Counted from the first letter of the stretch, positions 22,749 to 31,075 are shown. The stretch is DNA of 32,352 bases from Oscillospiraceae bacterium (GCA_902802375.1 CADCLS010000014.1:1-32352); one strand, 5' to 3'. The notes: generated by a model from the sequence alone, not told the origin. Made by a program: numbers and translations.

Positions 22749-23661
22749 CAGTTTTTACCTCCTTATACCCGAAAGGACGGCTGAACGGTATTCTGTTTAT
22801 AAGAGGTGTGATGATATTCATCAAAAGGATGGCATAGGAAACACCCTCGGGCAGAGAACCGAAACGGCGTATAACAAAGGTGATTGCACCGCATCCGATA
22901 CCGAAAATCAGTTTGCCCCAGTTTGCTGTCGGGCTTGTTACATAGTCGGTAGCCATAAATATAGCGCCCAGCATTAGTCCACCTGAAAGTATGTATTTTA
23001 ACGGGTTTTCACCTGATACTGTCGCGAGTAAAGCAACAGTGCCTATAAAAGATACGGGGATTATAGGATTTATTACCTTGCGCACTATAAGATAAAGACC
23101 GCCGATAATAAGTAAAAATGCACTCGTCTCGCCGATACAGCCTGAATGCATACCGAAAAACAGAGTTTTAATACTTGTAGCTTTCAGGTCTGCGAGAGGA
23201 GTGGCAGACGAAATGACATCTGATATCGGCTCGCTGAATTTTGTCATAAATGATGGGAAGGATACAAGAAGTATAATTCTCGCACCCAAAGCCGGGTTTA
23301 CAAAGTTGTAGCCGAGACCGCCGAACATCTGCTTAATTACTATTATCGCCGCCACACTTCCTATTGCGGCTATCGGGAGTGGTGTGTAAGGGCTTAAATT
23401 CATACCGAGCAAAAGACCTGTAACAACGGCGGAAATATCACCTATCGTCTGCGGTTTTTTGAGTATTAAATTCCAAAGGAATTCAGAGGCTATCGCAGTT
23501 ATAACCGTTGTAAGCAATACAAATACTGCTCGAAGACCGAATATAACACATCCGTAAACTGCCGCAGGGGACAGTGCTAACACAACATCAAGCATAATGC
23601 CTGCCGTTGTGTCTTCATGCCTTATGTGCGGAGAAGATGCGGCTTTAAGTAAATTACTCAT
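22741..23661 (-). CDS. rnfD: Rnf complex subunit RnfD (covalent FMN, membrane)
   Basis: The product is 306 residues with about nine or ten membrane helices. It opens 'SSPHIRHEDTTAGIMLDVVLALSPA', as RnfD/NqrB proteins do. The flavinylation site is 'SSATPLADLK' with Thr154. 'GGLGYNFVNPALGARI' is another conserved element. It forms the main ion-coupling membrane subunit with RnfA/E. ATG 23661 overlaps rnfC by 8 nt. Confidence 0.96.
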   Translation of the reverse strand: MSNLLKAASSPHIRHEDTTAGIMLDVVLALSPAAVYGCVIFGLRAVFVLLTTVITAIASEFLWNLILKKPQTIGDISAVVTGLLLGMNLSPYTPLPIAAIGSVAAIIVIKQMFGGLGYNFVNPALGARIILLVSFPSFMTKFSEPISDVISSATPLADLKATSIKTLFFGMHSGCIGETSAFLLIIGGLYLIVRKVINPIIPVSFIGTVALLATVSGENPLKYILSGGLMLGAIFMATDYVTSPTANWGKLIFGIGCGAITFVIRRFGSLPEGVSYAILLMNIITPLINRIPFSRPFGYKEVKTDE

Positions 23662-24994
23662 TTTTGCTGCCTCCTAAGTGTATCTTGGCAATTCTCATTA
23701 CTTCCGTAAGCGGCCGCTTAGCGGGGCATATAAACGAACAGCTTCCGCATTCTATACAGTAGTTTACATTGAGTGTTTTATATGCCGCGGTATCACCTTT
23801 TTTGTAGGCTGTTTCCACCCTTGCCGGAGTTAAATTCATAGGGCATGTCTTTTGGCATCTGCCGCATCGTATACAAGCGGTAGTGGTGCGAGCACGCTCG
23901 TCTTTTTTCATAATGAGCAAGGCGTTGGTTCGTTTTTCCACAACCGCATCAAGCGAAGATACCGGCTGACCCATCATAGGACCGCCCATTATTATGCGCT
24001 CAACTATATCCGCATCTATGCCTAAATATTTAAGAACTGCACTTATAGGCGTTCCGATAGGAACCATAAGGTTTTTGGGGGTATCTACGGCGCTGCCGTC
24101 AACCGTAATCCTTTTGGCGGTGAGCGGCATACCCGTAACAATAAAATCATATAACTTCGCGAGGCTTGTAACATTCATTACAATACAACCCACATCACTC
24201 GGCAGCTTGCCGAGAGGCACTTTTCTGCCTGTTGCGGAGTAAATTATAACTTTTTCGGCACCCTGCGGATAAGTGGACGGAAGCTTCATTAGCTTTACTG
24301 TATCGTCTACATCCTGCTTGTTTGTCGCAACCTCCATAAGCTTTTCGATAGCTTTTGGCTTGTTATTTTCTACGCAAATAATAACCTTTTCAATATTGAG
24401 CTTTTCTTTAAGTAGATAAGTGGCGGCAATTATACCGTCAACATTCTCCATACACTCTCTGTAATCCGATGTTATATATGGCTCGCATTCTGCGGCGTTT
24501 ATTATCAGAGTATCGATTTTTGTGTCTTTTGACGGAGATAGCTTTACATGTGCCGGAAAACCCGCGCCCCCGAGACCTACAAGACCGCACGCTTTTGCCG
24601 CCGCCGCTATATCCTCAGCAGTGTTTACCGGAAACGCCTTTAAGTCTGGGTCGATTTTCATTTCACCGTCAGACTCGATTTCAACGCACTTAACCGCTGC
24701 GGCACCGTTTAATACCTTATCAACTACACCCTTAACCGTGCCTGAAACACTTGAATGAACCGGCGCTGATACAAAGCCTGTAGCTTCTGCAATGATTGTG
24801 CCGACAAATACTTGGTCGCCTTTTTTAACTATCGGGTTTGCCGGCGCGCCTATATGCTGGGAAAGCGGAATGTAAACCGTATCGGGTGCCGGCATTACTT
24901 CCGTTTGGATTTCGGCTGAATTTTTGTGGTGTGGCAGTTTAGCTCCGCCGTGTATGCGCCTAATGGGCTTTAGTGGCTTTTCCTTTCTTGCCAT
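23654..24994 (-). CDS. rnfC: Rnf complex subunit RnfC (NADH-binding, Fe-S)
   Basis: The product is 446 residues. The N-terminal barrel-sandwich domain opens 'IRRIHGGAKLPHHKN'. The FMN/NADH-binding region has 'GLGGAGFPAHVKLS' at about 140-153. Two 4Fe-4S motifs lie at 374-384 (CIRCGRCQKTC) and 413-423 (CIECGSCSFIC). RnfC is the site where NAD+ is reduced by electrons from ferredoxin while Na+ or H+ is pumped. The start ATG 24994 has GGAGG upstream. It is the first gene of the operon, transcribed from the promoter at 25029-25057. Confidence 0.97.
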   Translation of the reverse strand: MARKEKPLKPIRRIHGGAKLPHHKNSAEIQTEVMPAPDTVYIPLSQHIGAPANPIVKKGDQVFVGTIIAEATGFVSAPVHSSVSGTVKGVVDKVLNGAAAVKCVEIESDGEMKIDPDLKAFPVNTAEDIAAAAKACGLVGLGGAGFPAHVKLSPSKDTKIDTLIINAAECEPYITSDYRECMENVDGIIAATYLLKEKLNIEKVIICVENNKPKAIEKLMEVATNKQDVDDTVKLMKLPSTYPQGAEKVIIYSATGRKVPLGKLPSDVGCIVMNVTSLAKLYDFIVTGMPLTAKRITVDGSAVDTPKNLMVPIGTPISAVLKYLGIDADIVERIIMGGPMMGQPVSSLDAVVEKRTNALLIMKKDERARTTTACIRCGRCQKTCPMNLTPARVETAYKKGDTAAYKTLNVNYCIECGSCSFICPAKRPLTEVMRIAKIHLGGSKNE

Positions 24995-25028
24995 ACTGTA
25001 CCTCCGAGCAAAAAAATTATCATTTTAC

Positions 25029-25057
25029 ATTATACAACCATATTCGCCCGATTACAA
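25029..25057 (-). promoter_or_regulatory. SigA promoter of rnfCDGEAB
   Basis: On the minus strand TTGTAA (25057-25052) and TATAAT (25034-25029) are separated by 17 bp, about 35 bp upstream of the rnfC start. Confidence 0.75.
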
Positions 25058-25114
25058 GTAAAAACATCGCCAAAATTTTGACAAGTGTATACTTGGGTAA
25101 ATTCAGCTTTTTTG

Positions 25115-25143
25115 TTGCAAAAGAAGCAAAAATATGGTAATAT
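25115..25143 (+). promoter_or_regulatory. Probable promoter of the cardiolipin synthase gene (extended -10)
   Basis: TTGCAA at 25115-25120 and TAATAT at 25138-25143 are 17 bp apart, with TGG directly before the -10 box (extended -10 form). Confidence 0.55.
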
Positions 25144-25173
25144 TATCTCATAGTAGTGAAAGGAGTGCCGAAA

Positions 25174-26712
25174 ATGCGTCAGAGTGTTAAAAACAAGCGC
25201 GGTATACCGATACCGACTCGCATTGTAATATCTGCGCTTGTGCTGATTTTTCAGCTTGTCATTCTGTTTGTTACACTTCGCACTTTATCTGATAAATCGG
25301 TATTTCTGTACACCGTTTCCGAAATTCTTGCTATCATAACAGTGATTTACATCGTTAACCGAAGAGGAAATCCCAGCTATAAAATGGCGTGGATAGTTTT
25401 TATACTTATCGTGCCGGTTTTCGGTATAACAGTATTTGTTTTCTTCGGCGGCGGTAGAGTTATGCCTCATCTTAAAAAGAAAATGCGTGATTGTGAGTCG
25501 CATAATATGCCTTATCTTAAAGACGATGAGCAAGAACAGAATTTACTCAAATACGATGATTATTCGCATTCCCGTCAGGCGGAGTATCTATCGCGTGAGT
25601 CAGGATATCCGCTTTATAAAAACACTTCTGTTGAGTATCTTTCTCCGGGTGAAGTTTTTTTGCCCCGTTTTCTTGAAGAGCTTGAGGCAGCGCAAAAATA
25701 CATTTTTCTTGAGTTTTTTATTGTTGCCGAGGGAAAAATGTTCAACTCGATTTACGGAATACTAAGAAAAAAAGCCGCACAAGGACTTGATGTAAGACTT
25801 CTTTTCGATGATTTCGGCTCAATTAAAAGGCAGAGAAAAGACTTTATCGAGAGGCTTCGCAAAAGCGGTATAAAGGTTGCGGTGTTTAACCAGATAAAGC
25901 CGTCTCTAAATATTTTTATGAATAACCGTAATCATAGAAAAATAGCTGTTATAGACGGTGCGGTAGCCGTTACCGGAGGCTTAAATCTTGCCGACGAATA
26001 TATAAACGCCGAAAAACGGTTTGGATATTGGATGGACTGTGCTGTGATACTAAAAGGCGAGGCGGTATCAAGCTTTGCCGTTATGTTCCTTAATATGTGG
26101 GAATTTACTACCGGGCATAGGCTTGAAACCGCTAATTATCTTACCGATTATTCTGTCGAGACCGGCGGATATGTGCTTCCCTACTGTAACGACCCACTTT
26201 CAAACAAAAATGTTGCCGCCGGCATTTATATGCAGATACTGAATTCTGCTCAGCGCTATGTTTATATAATATCGCCGTATCTTATAATTGATAACACAAT
26301 GACCGAGGCGCTTAAAATGGCGGCACGCGCCGGTATAGATGTTCGTGTAATCACACCTCATATCCCCGATAAATGGTATGTTCACCCTGTGACGCAATAT
26401 AACTATACCGAGCTTTTAGAAGCCGGTGTGCGTATATACGAGTATACTCCGGGATTTATACATTCTAAAATATTTGTGTCGGACGATAGCGTCGCTACGG
26501 TTGGTACGGTGAATATGGATTATCGCTCGTTCTCTTTGCACTTTGAGTGCGGCGTGTGGTTTGCGCTAAATGAGACTGTCGGTGATATTAAAAATCATTT
26601 TGACGAAATATTAATGCAGTCGCGTGAGATAACCATTGAAAAATGGCGTAAGACACCGTGGGGGATAAGGCTTAAAAGGGCCATTCTTCACCTGTTTGCG
26701 CCCTTTATGTAA
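25174..26712 (+). CDS. cls: Cardiolipin synthase (phospholipase D superfamily)
   Basis: This enzyme joins two phosphatidylglycerols to cardiolipin and glycerol at the membrane. Its 512 residues match the family. Two or three N-terminal membrane helices (about 15-90) are followed by 'NPSYKMAWIVFILIVPVFG', the PLDc_N signature. Two HKD motifs are complete: H254/K256/D261 in 'NHRKIAVIDGAVAVTGGLN' and H430/K432/D437 in 'HSKIFVSDDSVATVGTVN'. ATG 25174 has GAAAGGAGTG upstream; a GTG at 25156 is not supported. It is divergent from rnf and is followed closely by a small membrane protein gene. Confidence 0.95.
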   Translation: MRQSVKNKRGIPIPTRIVISALVLIFQLVILFVTLRTLSDKSVFLYTVSEILAIITVIYIVNRRGNPSYKMAWIVFILIVPVFGITVFVFFGGGRVMPHLKKKMRDCESHNMPYLKDDEQEQNLLKYDDYSHSRQAEYLSRESGYPLYKNTSVEYLSPGEVFLPRFLEELEAAQKYIFLEFFIVAEGKMFNSIYGILRKKAAQGLDVRLLFDDFGSIKRQRKDFIERLRKSGIKVAVFNQIKPSLNIFMNNRNHRKIAVIDGAVAVTGGLNLADEYINAEKRFGYWMDCAVILKGEAVSSFAVMFLNMWEFTTGHRLETANYLTDYSVETGGYVLPYCNDPLSNKNVAAGIYMQILNSAQRYVYIISPYLIIDNTMTEALKMAARAGIDVRVITPHIPDKWYVHPVTQYNYTELLEAGVRIYEYTPGFIHSKIFVSDDSVATVGTVNMDYRSFSLHFECGVWFALNETVGDIKNHFDEILMQSREITIEKWRKTPWGIRLKRAILHLFAPFM

Positions 26713-26732
26713 ATATAAACGGAGGTATTGTT

Positions 26733-26894
26733 ATGAAAGGTTTTTTGAAATTTTTAGGTACGGTAGCGGCGATATTTACCGCTATTTTAGGCGCAATTAC
26801 GGTTTATGACCGCTTTGCAAATAGAAATGCAATTAAGACCGAGTATCTTGATTGCAGTGATAGTTTGCCCGACACGGAGGATGACGATAAATAA
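26733..26894 (+). CDS. Small single-span membrane protein, 53 residues
   Basis: It begins MKGFLKFLGTVAAIFTAILG and ends with the acidic run DTEDDDK. One hydrophobic helix (about 4-25) is followed by a polar tail with one cysteine. ATG 26733 has GGAGG at 26721-26725, 20 nt after the cls stop, so it is probably in the cls transcript. The layout (short basic start, helix, acidic tail) resembles small DUF-type membrane proteins of Clostridia. I do not recognise a named family. Confidence 0.7.
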   Translation: MKGFLKFLGTVAAIFTAILGAITVYDRFANRNAIKTEYLDCSDSLPDTEDDDK

Positions 26895-26897
26895 TTC

Positions 26898-26926
26898 TTG
26901 ACTATTTGGTAAATTATTGCTATAAT
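26898..26926 (+). promoter_or_regulatory. SigA promoter of rpsF-ssb-rpsR
   Basis: TTGACT at 26898-26903 and TATAAT at 26921-26926 are separated by 17 bp. The start near 26933 leaves a ~70-nt leader. Confidence 0.88.
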
Positions 26927-26932
26927 ATCTTT

Positions 26933-27001
26933 TGCTAAATTTTTAGCTCCTTGCCGCGTTTTATGTAATGCGGCCAATAGACCATAAGGAGGTGCAACGA
27001 A
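26933..27001 (+). promoter_or_regulatory. Structured rpsF leader, possible S6:S18 autoregulatory element
   Basis: GCCGC (26953-26957) pairs with GCGGC (26970-26974). Outside it, CTCCTT (26947-26952) can pair with AAGGAG (26986-26991), which is the rpsF Shine-Dalgarno. S6:S18 binding to rpsF leaders is known in several bacteria. I do not see the diagnostic CCG bulge clearly, so this is a tentative assignment. Confidence 0.5.
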
Positions 27002-27283
27002 ATGACCAATAAGTATGAGGCGGCTTTTGTGTTCTCGGTGGCAGGCGGCGATGAAGCTGTTGCGGCGCTTAACACAAAGTTTAACGACCTTATAGCCAAA
27101 AACGGTACGGTCGAGGGCGTTGACGATTGGGGCAAGAGAAAGCTTGCTTATCTCATCAACGACGAGGCTGAAGGCTATTATACTTTCATAACATTTGAAA
27201 GCGAGCCCGATTTCCCGGCTGAGCTTGAAAGAATTGCCGGTATTACGGACGGCGTTCTTCGTGTTATGGTAATCAAGAAGTAA
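27002..27283 (+). CDS. rpsF: 30S ribosomal protein S6
   Basis: The product is 93 residues, standard for S6. Conserved elements are 'YEAAFVF' at the start, 'WGKRKLAYLINDEAEGYYTFITFE' in the middle and 'GVLRVMVIKK' at the end. S6 binds S18 and 16S rRNA in the platform of the 30S subunit. ATG 27002 follows AAGGAGGTG. It is the first gene of rpsF-ssb-rpsR, the normal Firmicutes arrangement. Confidence 0.98.
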   Translation: MTNKYEAAFVFSVAGGDEAVAALNTKFNDLIAKNGTVEGVDDWGKRKLAYLINDEAEGYYTFITFESEPDFPAELERIAGITDGVLRVMVIKK

Positions 27284-27296
27284 TGGAGGAACTTTA

Positions 27297-27728
27297 ATGT
27301 TTAACTTGGTAGTTTTAACAGGTAGGCTTACTGCCGACCCGGAGCTCAAAAAGACGAACACCGGCATTTCGGTGACTTCTTTTTCCATTGCTGTAAATCG
27401 CCGCTACCGTGCAGGCGAAGAAACGCAGACTGATTTCATCAATATTGTTGCATGGCGTCAGACTGCGGAATTCATCACAAATTATTTCAAAAAGGGCAAT
27501 ATGATAGGCATAGAGGGTTCAATTCAGACCCGCAAGTATGTTGATAAGAACGGCAATAACCGCACGGTATTTGAGGTTGTTGCAAGTAACGCCCAGTTTG
27601 TAGAATCTAAAAGAGATAGCGCACCGTCCGCCGGCGGTATTACGGAGGATACTGCTTCTTTCAGCAACGCTGACAGCAGTGATTTTACCGAAATCGATTC
27701 CGGTATGGATGATGACCTTCCATTCTGA
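27297..27728 (+). CDS. ssb: Single-stranded DNA-binding protein
   Basis: The product is 143 residues. The OB fold occupies the first ~105 residues ('LVVLTGRLTADPELKKTNTG', 'FINIVAWRQTAEFITNYFKKG', 'IEGSIQTRKYVDKNGN'). A disordered acidic linker ends in the classic DDDLPF tail that recruits repair and replication proteins. ATG 27297 has GGAGGA upstream, 13 nt after rpsF. Confidence 0.98.
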   Translation: MFNLVVLTGRLTADPELKKTNTGISVTSFSIAVNRRYRAGEETQTDFINIVAWRQTAEFITNYFKKGNMIGIEGSIQTRKYVDKNGNNRTVFEVVASNAQFVESKRDSAPSAGGITEDTASFSNADSSDFTEIDSGMDDDLPF

Positions 27729-27746
27729 TGAGAGGAGTTTTCTGAA

Positions 27747-27986
27747 GTGGAGAAGACTGATAGACCGTTTCACAAAAAGGCAAGAAAGAAAGTTTGCCAT
27801 TTCTGTGTTGACCGTGTAGAAGAAATCGATTATAAGGATATAGCAAAGCTTCGCAAGTTTGTTTCCGAGCGCGCAAAGATTTTACCGCGCAGAGCTACCG
27901 GTACTTGCGCAAAGCACCAGCGTGCACTCACAACAGCTATTAAGCGTGCTCGCCAGGTAGCGCTTCTTCCTTATGTAAACGATTAA
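27747..27986 (+). CDS. rpsR: 30S ribosomal protein S18
   Basis: The product is 79 residues. It retains cysteines typical of the zinc-binding (C+) S18: 'CHFC' near residue 16-19 and '[11 protein letters not shown]' later, plus the core '[23 protein letters not shown]'. It pairs with S6. The start is GTG 27747 with GAGAGGAG about 10 nt upstream. It is followed by a strong terminator. Confidence 0.97.
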   Translation: MEKTDRPFHKKARKKVCHFCVDRVEEIDYKDIAKLRKFVSERAKILPRRATGTCAKHQRALTTAIKRARQVALLPYVND

Positions 27987-27999
27987 TAAAAACAGTTTT

Positions 28000-28027
28000 G
28001 CCGCAGGTTATGCCTGCGGCTTTTTTT
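28000..28027 (+). terminator. Rho-independent terminator after rpsR
   Basis: GCCGCAGG (28000-28007) pairs with CCTGCGGC (28013-28020) over a 5-nt loop, followed by seven T. Confidence 0.93.
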
Positions 28028-28028
28028 G

Positions 28029-28057
28029 TTGAAAAACCTCGAAAAATGCTGTATAAT
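28029..28057 (+). promoter_or_regulatory. SigA promoter of the solute-binding lipoprotein gene
   Basis: TTGAAA at 28029-28034, starting 2 bp after the preceding U tract, and TATAAT at 28052-28057 are separated by 17 bp. Confidence 0.82.
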
Positions 28058-28085
28058 AATCATATATTTATCTTTGAGGTGTATT

Positions 28086-29531
28086 ATGAGTGCGTTGAAA
28101 CGGTTTTTGGCTGTTTTTATTTTGTTGTGCATATTATTATCTTTTTGCTCGTGTGGGGATGCTGGCACCGACGCACGCATTTATTTTTCTCTCGAAAAAA
28201 TGCCCGAAACGCTTGACCCACAAGTGGCAAGCAGTGATAGCGAACTGCTTGTTTGCCGTAATATTTATGAAGGGCTCATAAGGCAAAACGAAAAAGGAGA
28301 AATGGTGCCTGGTGCGGCGAAAAGTTATGAGTTTTCGTCACTTACATATACATTTACACTAAGAGAAAACCTTAGGTGGGCTGACGGTGAGCCTCTTAAA
28401 GCTGAGGATTTTGTGTTTGGTATAAAACGCGCACTAAGCCCCGAAACCCGAGCGCCGTTTGCACGGCTTTTATATGCGATTGCAGGTGCTGCGGAGTTTA
28501 ATTCGGGGAAAAAGACTGTAACACCTGCTTCAGCGCTGGGCATATCTGCACCTGATGATAAAACAGTAGTTATAAAACTTGCATATGACGATAAAAACTT
28601 CCTGAAAGCACTTTCCATGCCGGTTTCAATGCCGTGTCGCAAAGAGTTTTTTATAGAGAGTACAGGCAAGTACGGTCTTGAAAAGGATTGCGTGCTATCA
28701 AACGGCTCATATAGGCTTGCTCGCTGGAATAAGGAGGATTTTGGTATCCGCCTTTATAAAAACGATGAATACACCGGCGCATTCAAGCCTAAAAACGGCG
28801 GTGTTTTTATATCCCGTGACAAAGAAAAAAGCGTATCCGAAAAGCTACTCAGTGGCGACTCGGATATTGCGCTTTTGACGGCAGAATATCTTCCGGAAAT
28901 TAAAACGCAAGGCATAAAGGAGACATCTGTGCAGAATATCTGTTGGATATTATCCTTAGGCGGTGACTTTAATGAAAATATCCGTCGCGCACTTTTAGGA
29001 TGCATATCCGCAGATGTTTACGGCAAAATACTGCCCGTAGGTTTCACGGTTGCAAATTCGTTTTTTCCGGGCTGTCTTAACGCGGAAACTGATGATATGT
29101 CTTATCATTTGCCCTATGACCCTACTGCCTCACGAGAGATAATTTCAAAAGAAATAAAAGGTTTTAAGAATAAAAAATTCCCTCAAACCACACTTATTTA
29201 TGCAAATACAGAGCCTTTAAGACCTGTTATTACCGAAATAGTGGGGGATTGGCAAAAGAATTTAAGCACATTTATAAATATAAAACCTACAGATAAGTCG
29301 CTTGAAGGTCAGCTTTTAGAACAAACGCTTCCGATTTCGGTCTTTCCCGTGAAAGCTGAGTCTACAACCAAAGAATACATTTATAAATTCAACGATAAAT
29401 ACTATAAAGGTTATAGATTTATGCCGATAGCATTTGAGGAGACTACTTTAGGCTATCGCGACAACCTGAATGGCGTTTATATGAACTATTCGGGCGGATA
29501 TATAGATTTTTCCTATGTAACAAAAAAATAA
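28086..29531 (+). CDS. Family 5 (oligopeptide-type) extracellular solute-binding lipoprotein
   Basis: The product is 481 residues. A lipoprotein signal with lipobox FCSC at about residue 22-23 is followed by the SBP_bac_5 fold: 'MPETLDPQVASSDSELLVCRNIYEGLI', 'YTFTLRENLRWADGEPLKAEDFVFGIKRAL' and 'YRLARWNKEDFGIRLYKNDEY'. The family binds peptides, nickel, sugars or other solutes outside the cell. No ABC permease or ATPase lies beside it, so it may serve a distant OppBCDF-type transporter or act in sensing. ATG 28086 has TGAGGTG upstream; the longer frame from 28026 lies in promoter DNA. It is monocistronic between its promoter and the terminator at 29616-29646. Confidence 0.92.
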   Translation: MSALKRFLAVFILLCILLSFCSCGDAGTDARIYFSLEKMPETLDPQVASSDSELLVCRNIYEGLIRQNEKGEMVPGAAKSYEFSSLTYTFTLRENLRWADGEPLKAEDFVFGIKRALSPETRAPFARLLYAIAGAAEFNSGKKTVTPASALGISAPDDKTVVIKLAYDDKNFLKALSMPVSMPCRKEFFIESTGKYGLEKDCVLSNGSYRLARWNKEDFGIRLYKNDEYTGAFKPKNGGVFISRDKEKSVSEKLLSGDSDIALLTAEYLPEIKTQGIKETSVQNICWILSLGGDFNENIRRALLGCISADVYGKILPVGFTVANSFFPGCLNAETDDMSYHLPYDPTASREIISKEIKGFKNKKFPQTTLIYANTEPLRPVITEIVGDWQKNLSTFINIKPTDKSLEGQLLEQTLPISVFPVKAESTTKEYIYKFNDKYYKGYRFMPIAFEETTLGYRDNLNGVYMNYSGGYIDFSYVTKK

Positions 29532-29615
29532 CTTGAGGTAAAGTGTCTGGTGTAATATAGTAATGAAAACAAATGCATTAGTAGGAAAAAATGACTAAAA
29601 ATATACTAAACACAA

Positions 29616-29646
29616 CACGGACTGCAAAAAGCAGTCCGTGCGTTTT
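29616..29646 (+). terminator. Terminator after the solute-binding protein gene
   Basis: CACGGACTGC (29616-29625) pairs perfectly with GCAGTCCGTG (29631-29640) over five A, followed by CGTTTT. It lies 8 bp from the convergent dpaB stop and may act on both strands. Confidence 0.85.
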
Positions 29647-29653
29647 ATGTGAG

Positions 29654-30226
29654 TTAAAATATCATAGGTTGTATCTGTTTGCCTTTAAGTGCGTGTTCTA
29701 TTGTTTCTTGCGTTTTCGTAAAATCGCAAACAAGCGAAGTCGGCTTGCCTATCGGGTCGTCCTGCCCGAATGGTACGAAATATATATTATTTGTATTGCT
29801 TAAAAGTCCTATATTCTTTGCCGAGGCACCGAGAGCGTCATTTGTGGCAAGCCCTATTACTACCGGACGGTCGTTTCTCAAATGCGCCTTTACCGCCATT
29901 GTAACCGGCGTATCGGTTATGCCGAGAGCGATTTTTGCCGTCGTGTTTCCGGTGCAGGGGGATACTACGATTATGTCGAGCAAACCCTTAGGACCTATAG
30001 GCTCTGCGGTTGTTATACTGTGAATTATTTTCTCACCGCACAAATCCTCTACGCGCTCTATTAAATCGGCGGCTTTTCCAAACCGAGTGTCGGTGTTATA
30101 TACGATTTCAGACATTATAGGCTTAATTTTTATATCCAGCTTTGATAGCTTTTCAAGTTCCTTAAGTGATTGACTTATTGTGCAAAAGGAGCCGCAAAAA
30201 GCGTACCCCAAGGTTATATCACGCAT
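29654..30226 (-). CDS. dpaB: Dipicolinate synthase subunit B (DpaB/SpoVFB)
   Basis: The product is 190 residues with a flavoprotein fold of the DFP/UbiX type: 'ITLGYAFCGSFCTISQ' at the start, 'IIVVSPCTGNTTAKIALGITDTPVT' in the middle and 'RPVVIGLATNDALGASAKNIG' later, typical of DpaB. With DpaA it oxidises dihydrodipicolinate to dipicolinic acid, the calcium chelator of the spore core. This marks the organism as a spore former using the spoVF route. ATG 30226 has AGGAGA upstream, 9 nt after the dpaA stop. In Bacillus the pair is made in the mother cell. Confidence 0.95.
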   Translation of the reverse strand: MRDITLGYAFCGSFCTISQSLKELEKLSKLDIKIKPIMSEIVYNTDTRFGKAADLIERVEDLCGEKIIHSITTAEPIGPKGLLDIIVVSPCTGNTTAKIALGITDTPVTMAVKAHLRNDRPVVIGLATNDALGASAKNIGLLSNTNNIYFVPFGQDDPIGKPTSLVCDFTKTQETIEHALKGKQIQPMIF

Positions 30227-30235
30227 ATTTATCTC

Positions 30236-31018
30236 CTATGCTTTGATTAGTTCGATTACTGTTTCGGCTATTATTTCACCTGCCGTTACAGGCGCGCATT
30301 TTGCAGGGATAGATGGCAGCTTAGTGTAATGTATACCGTATTTTTCCGCTATACCGTCTTCTAAACCACCACGGCTTGACAGGTCGATAAACGAAGAATT
30401 AGCGAGAGCCTTCCCGACAGCCTTATCTTGTTTTATGTCAACCGTATTGAAGATGATGTCAAAACTGCTGTTTGCATCCTTGATTTCTGATGTTTGGATA
30501 TGATTTACACCGCTTGCTTCAAGTAATGCAAAGTCGCGTTCGTTTCTTGCACTAACCGTGAGATTGGTTTTGAAACCTAAGAGTCTGTCGGTTAAAATTT
30601 TACCCACTCTGCCGTACCCAATAACCAAAACACGAGATTTCCACAGTGAAAAATCAGTGTTATCTATAGTATGAGCTATTGCGCCCTCGGCGGTTAGCAC
30701 TGCGTTTTTGAGTGCGTAGCCGTCAAGTGATAAATAGTCCGTATAATTGTTGAGGTCGAGTTTTCCGCCACCGAAAATTCTTGTGCTTTTTCGCGAGGAG
30801 TTCAGTATGTCAAGAGGTATTTCCTTTTCACTGATTGTGCAGTTTATGTTAACCCCGTCGCGCGTGACAGGTACCGGCAACAGTATAACATCAGCGTCTA
30901 AAATATCGCCGTTGTCATTTTGTGTCAGCCCTAAGGTATCAACGAAAAAACCGTAACTTTTAAGCTTACGGCAGGCATAAAGCATACGGCGGTCGCCGCC
31001 GATAACAAGTATTTTCAT
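30236..31018 (-). CDS. dpaA: Dipicolinate synthase subunit A (DpaA/SpoVFA)
   Basis: The product is 260 residues from ATG 31018. The N-terminal domain begins MKILVIGGDRRMLYACRKL. A Rossmann NAD(P)-binding domain follows from about residue 125 ('WKSRVLVIGYGRVGKILTDRL'), then 'FDIIFNTVD' and 'SIPAKCAPVTAGEIIAETV', as in DpaA. It is the dehydrogenase partner of DpaB. GGGTGA lies upstream of ATG 31018; the frame up to 31057 lies inside the preceding terminator and is rejected. The ribosome-binding site directly follows the U tract of the cca terminator, leaving almost no room for an ordinary promoter. Confidence 0.95.
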   Translation of the reverse strand: MKILVIGGDRRMLYACRKLKSYGFFVDTLGLTQNDNGDILDADVILLPVPVTRDGVNINCTISEKEIPLDILNSSRKSTRIFGGGKLDLNNYTDYLSLDGYALKNAVLTAEGAIAHTIDNTDFSLWKSRVLVIGYGRVGKILTDRLLGFKTNLTVSARNERDFALLEASGVNHIQTSEIKDANSSFDIIFNTVDIKQDKAVGKALANSSFIDLSSRGGLEDGIAEKYGIHYTKLPSIPAKCAPVTAGEIIAETVIELIKA

Positions 31019-31030
31019 ATAATCACCCAC

Positions 31031-31075
31031 AAAAAAAGATGCCGAAATGTAATTCATTACATTTTATGGCATCTT
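31031..31075 (-). terminator. Terminator between cca and dpaA
   Basis: Read on the minus strand, AAGATGCC (31075-31068) and an inner AAATGTAA (31064-31057) pair with TTACATTT (31052-31045) and GGCATCTT (31043-31036) around a 4-nt loop, followed by a run of T (31037-31031). Confidence 0.9.

Noticed and set aside
25078-25095. TTGACA at 25078 and a CAAGT/ACTTG inverted repeat (25082-25095) as the cls promoter and operator
   Set aside because: No -10 box lies at the right distance from this TTGACA, and the 5-bp arms are too short to call. A better promoter is at 25115-25143.
26804-27388. Minus-strand 194-codon frame across rpsF
   Set aside because: It is antisense to rpsF and part of ssb, with no family resemblance.
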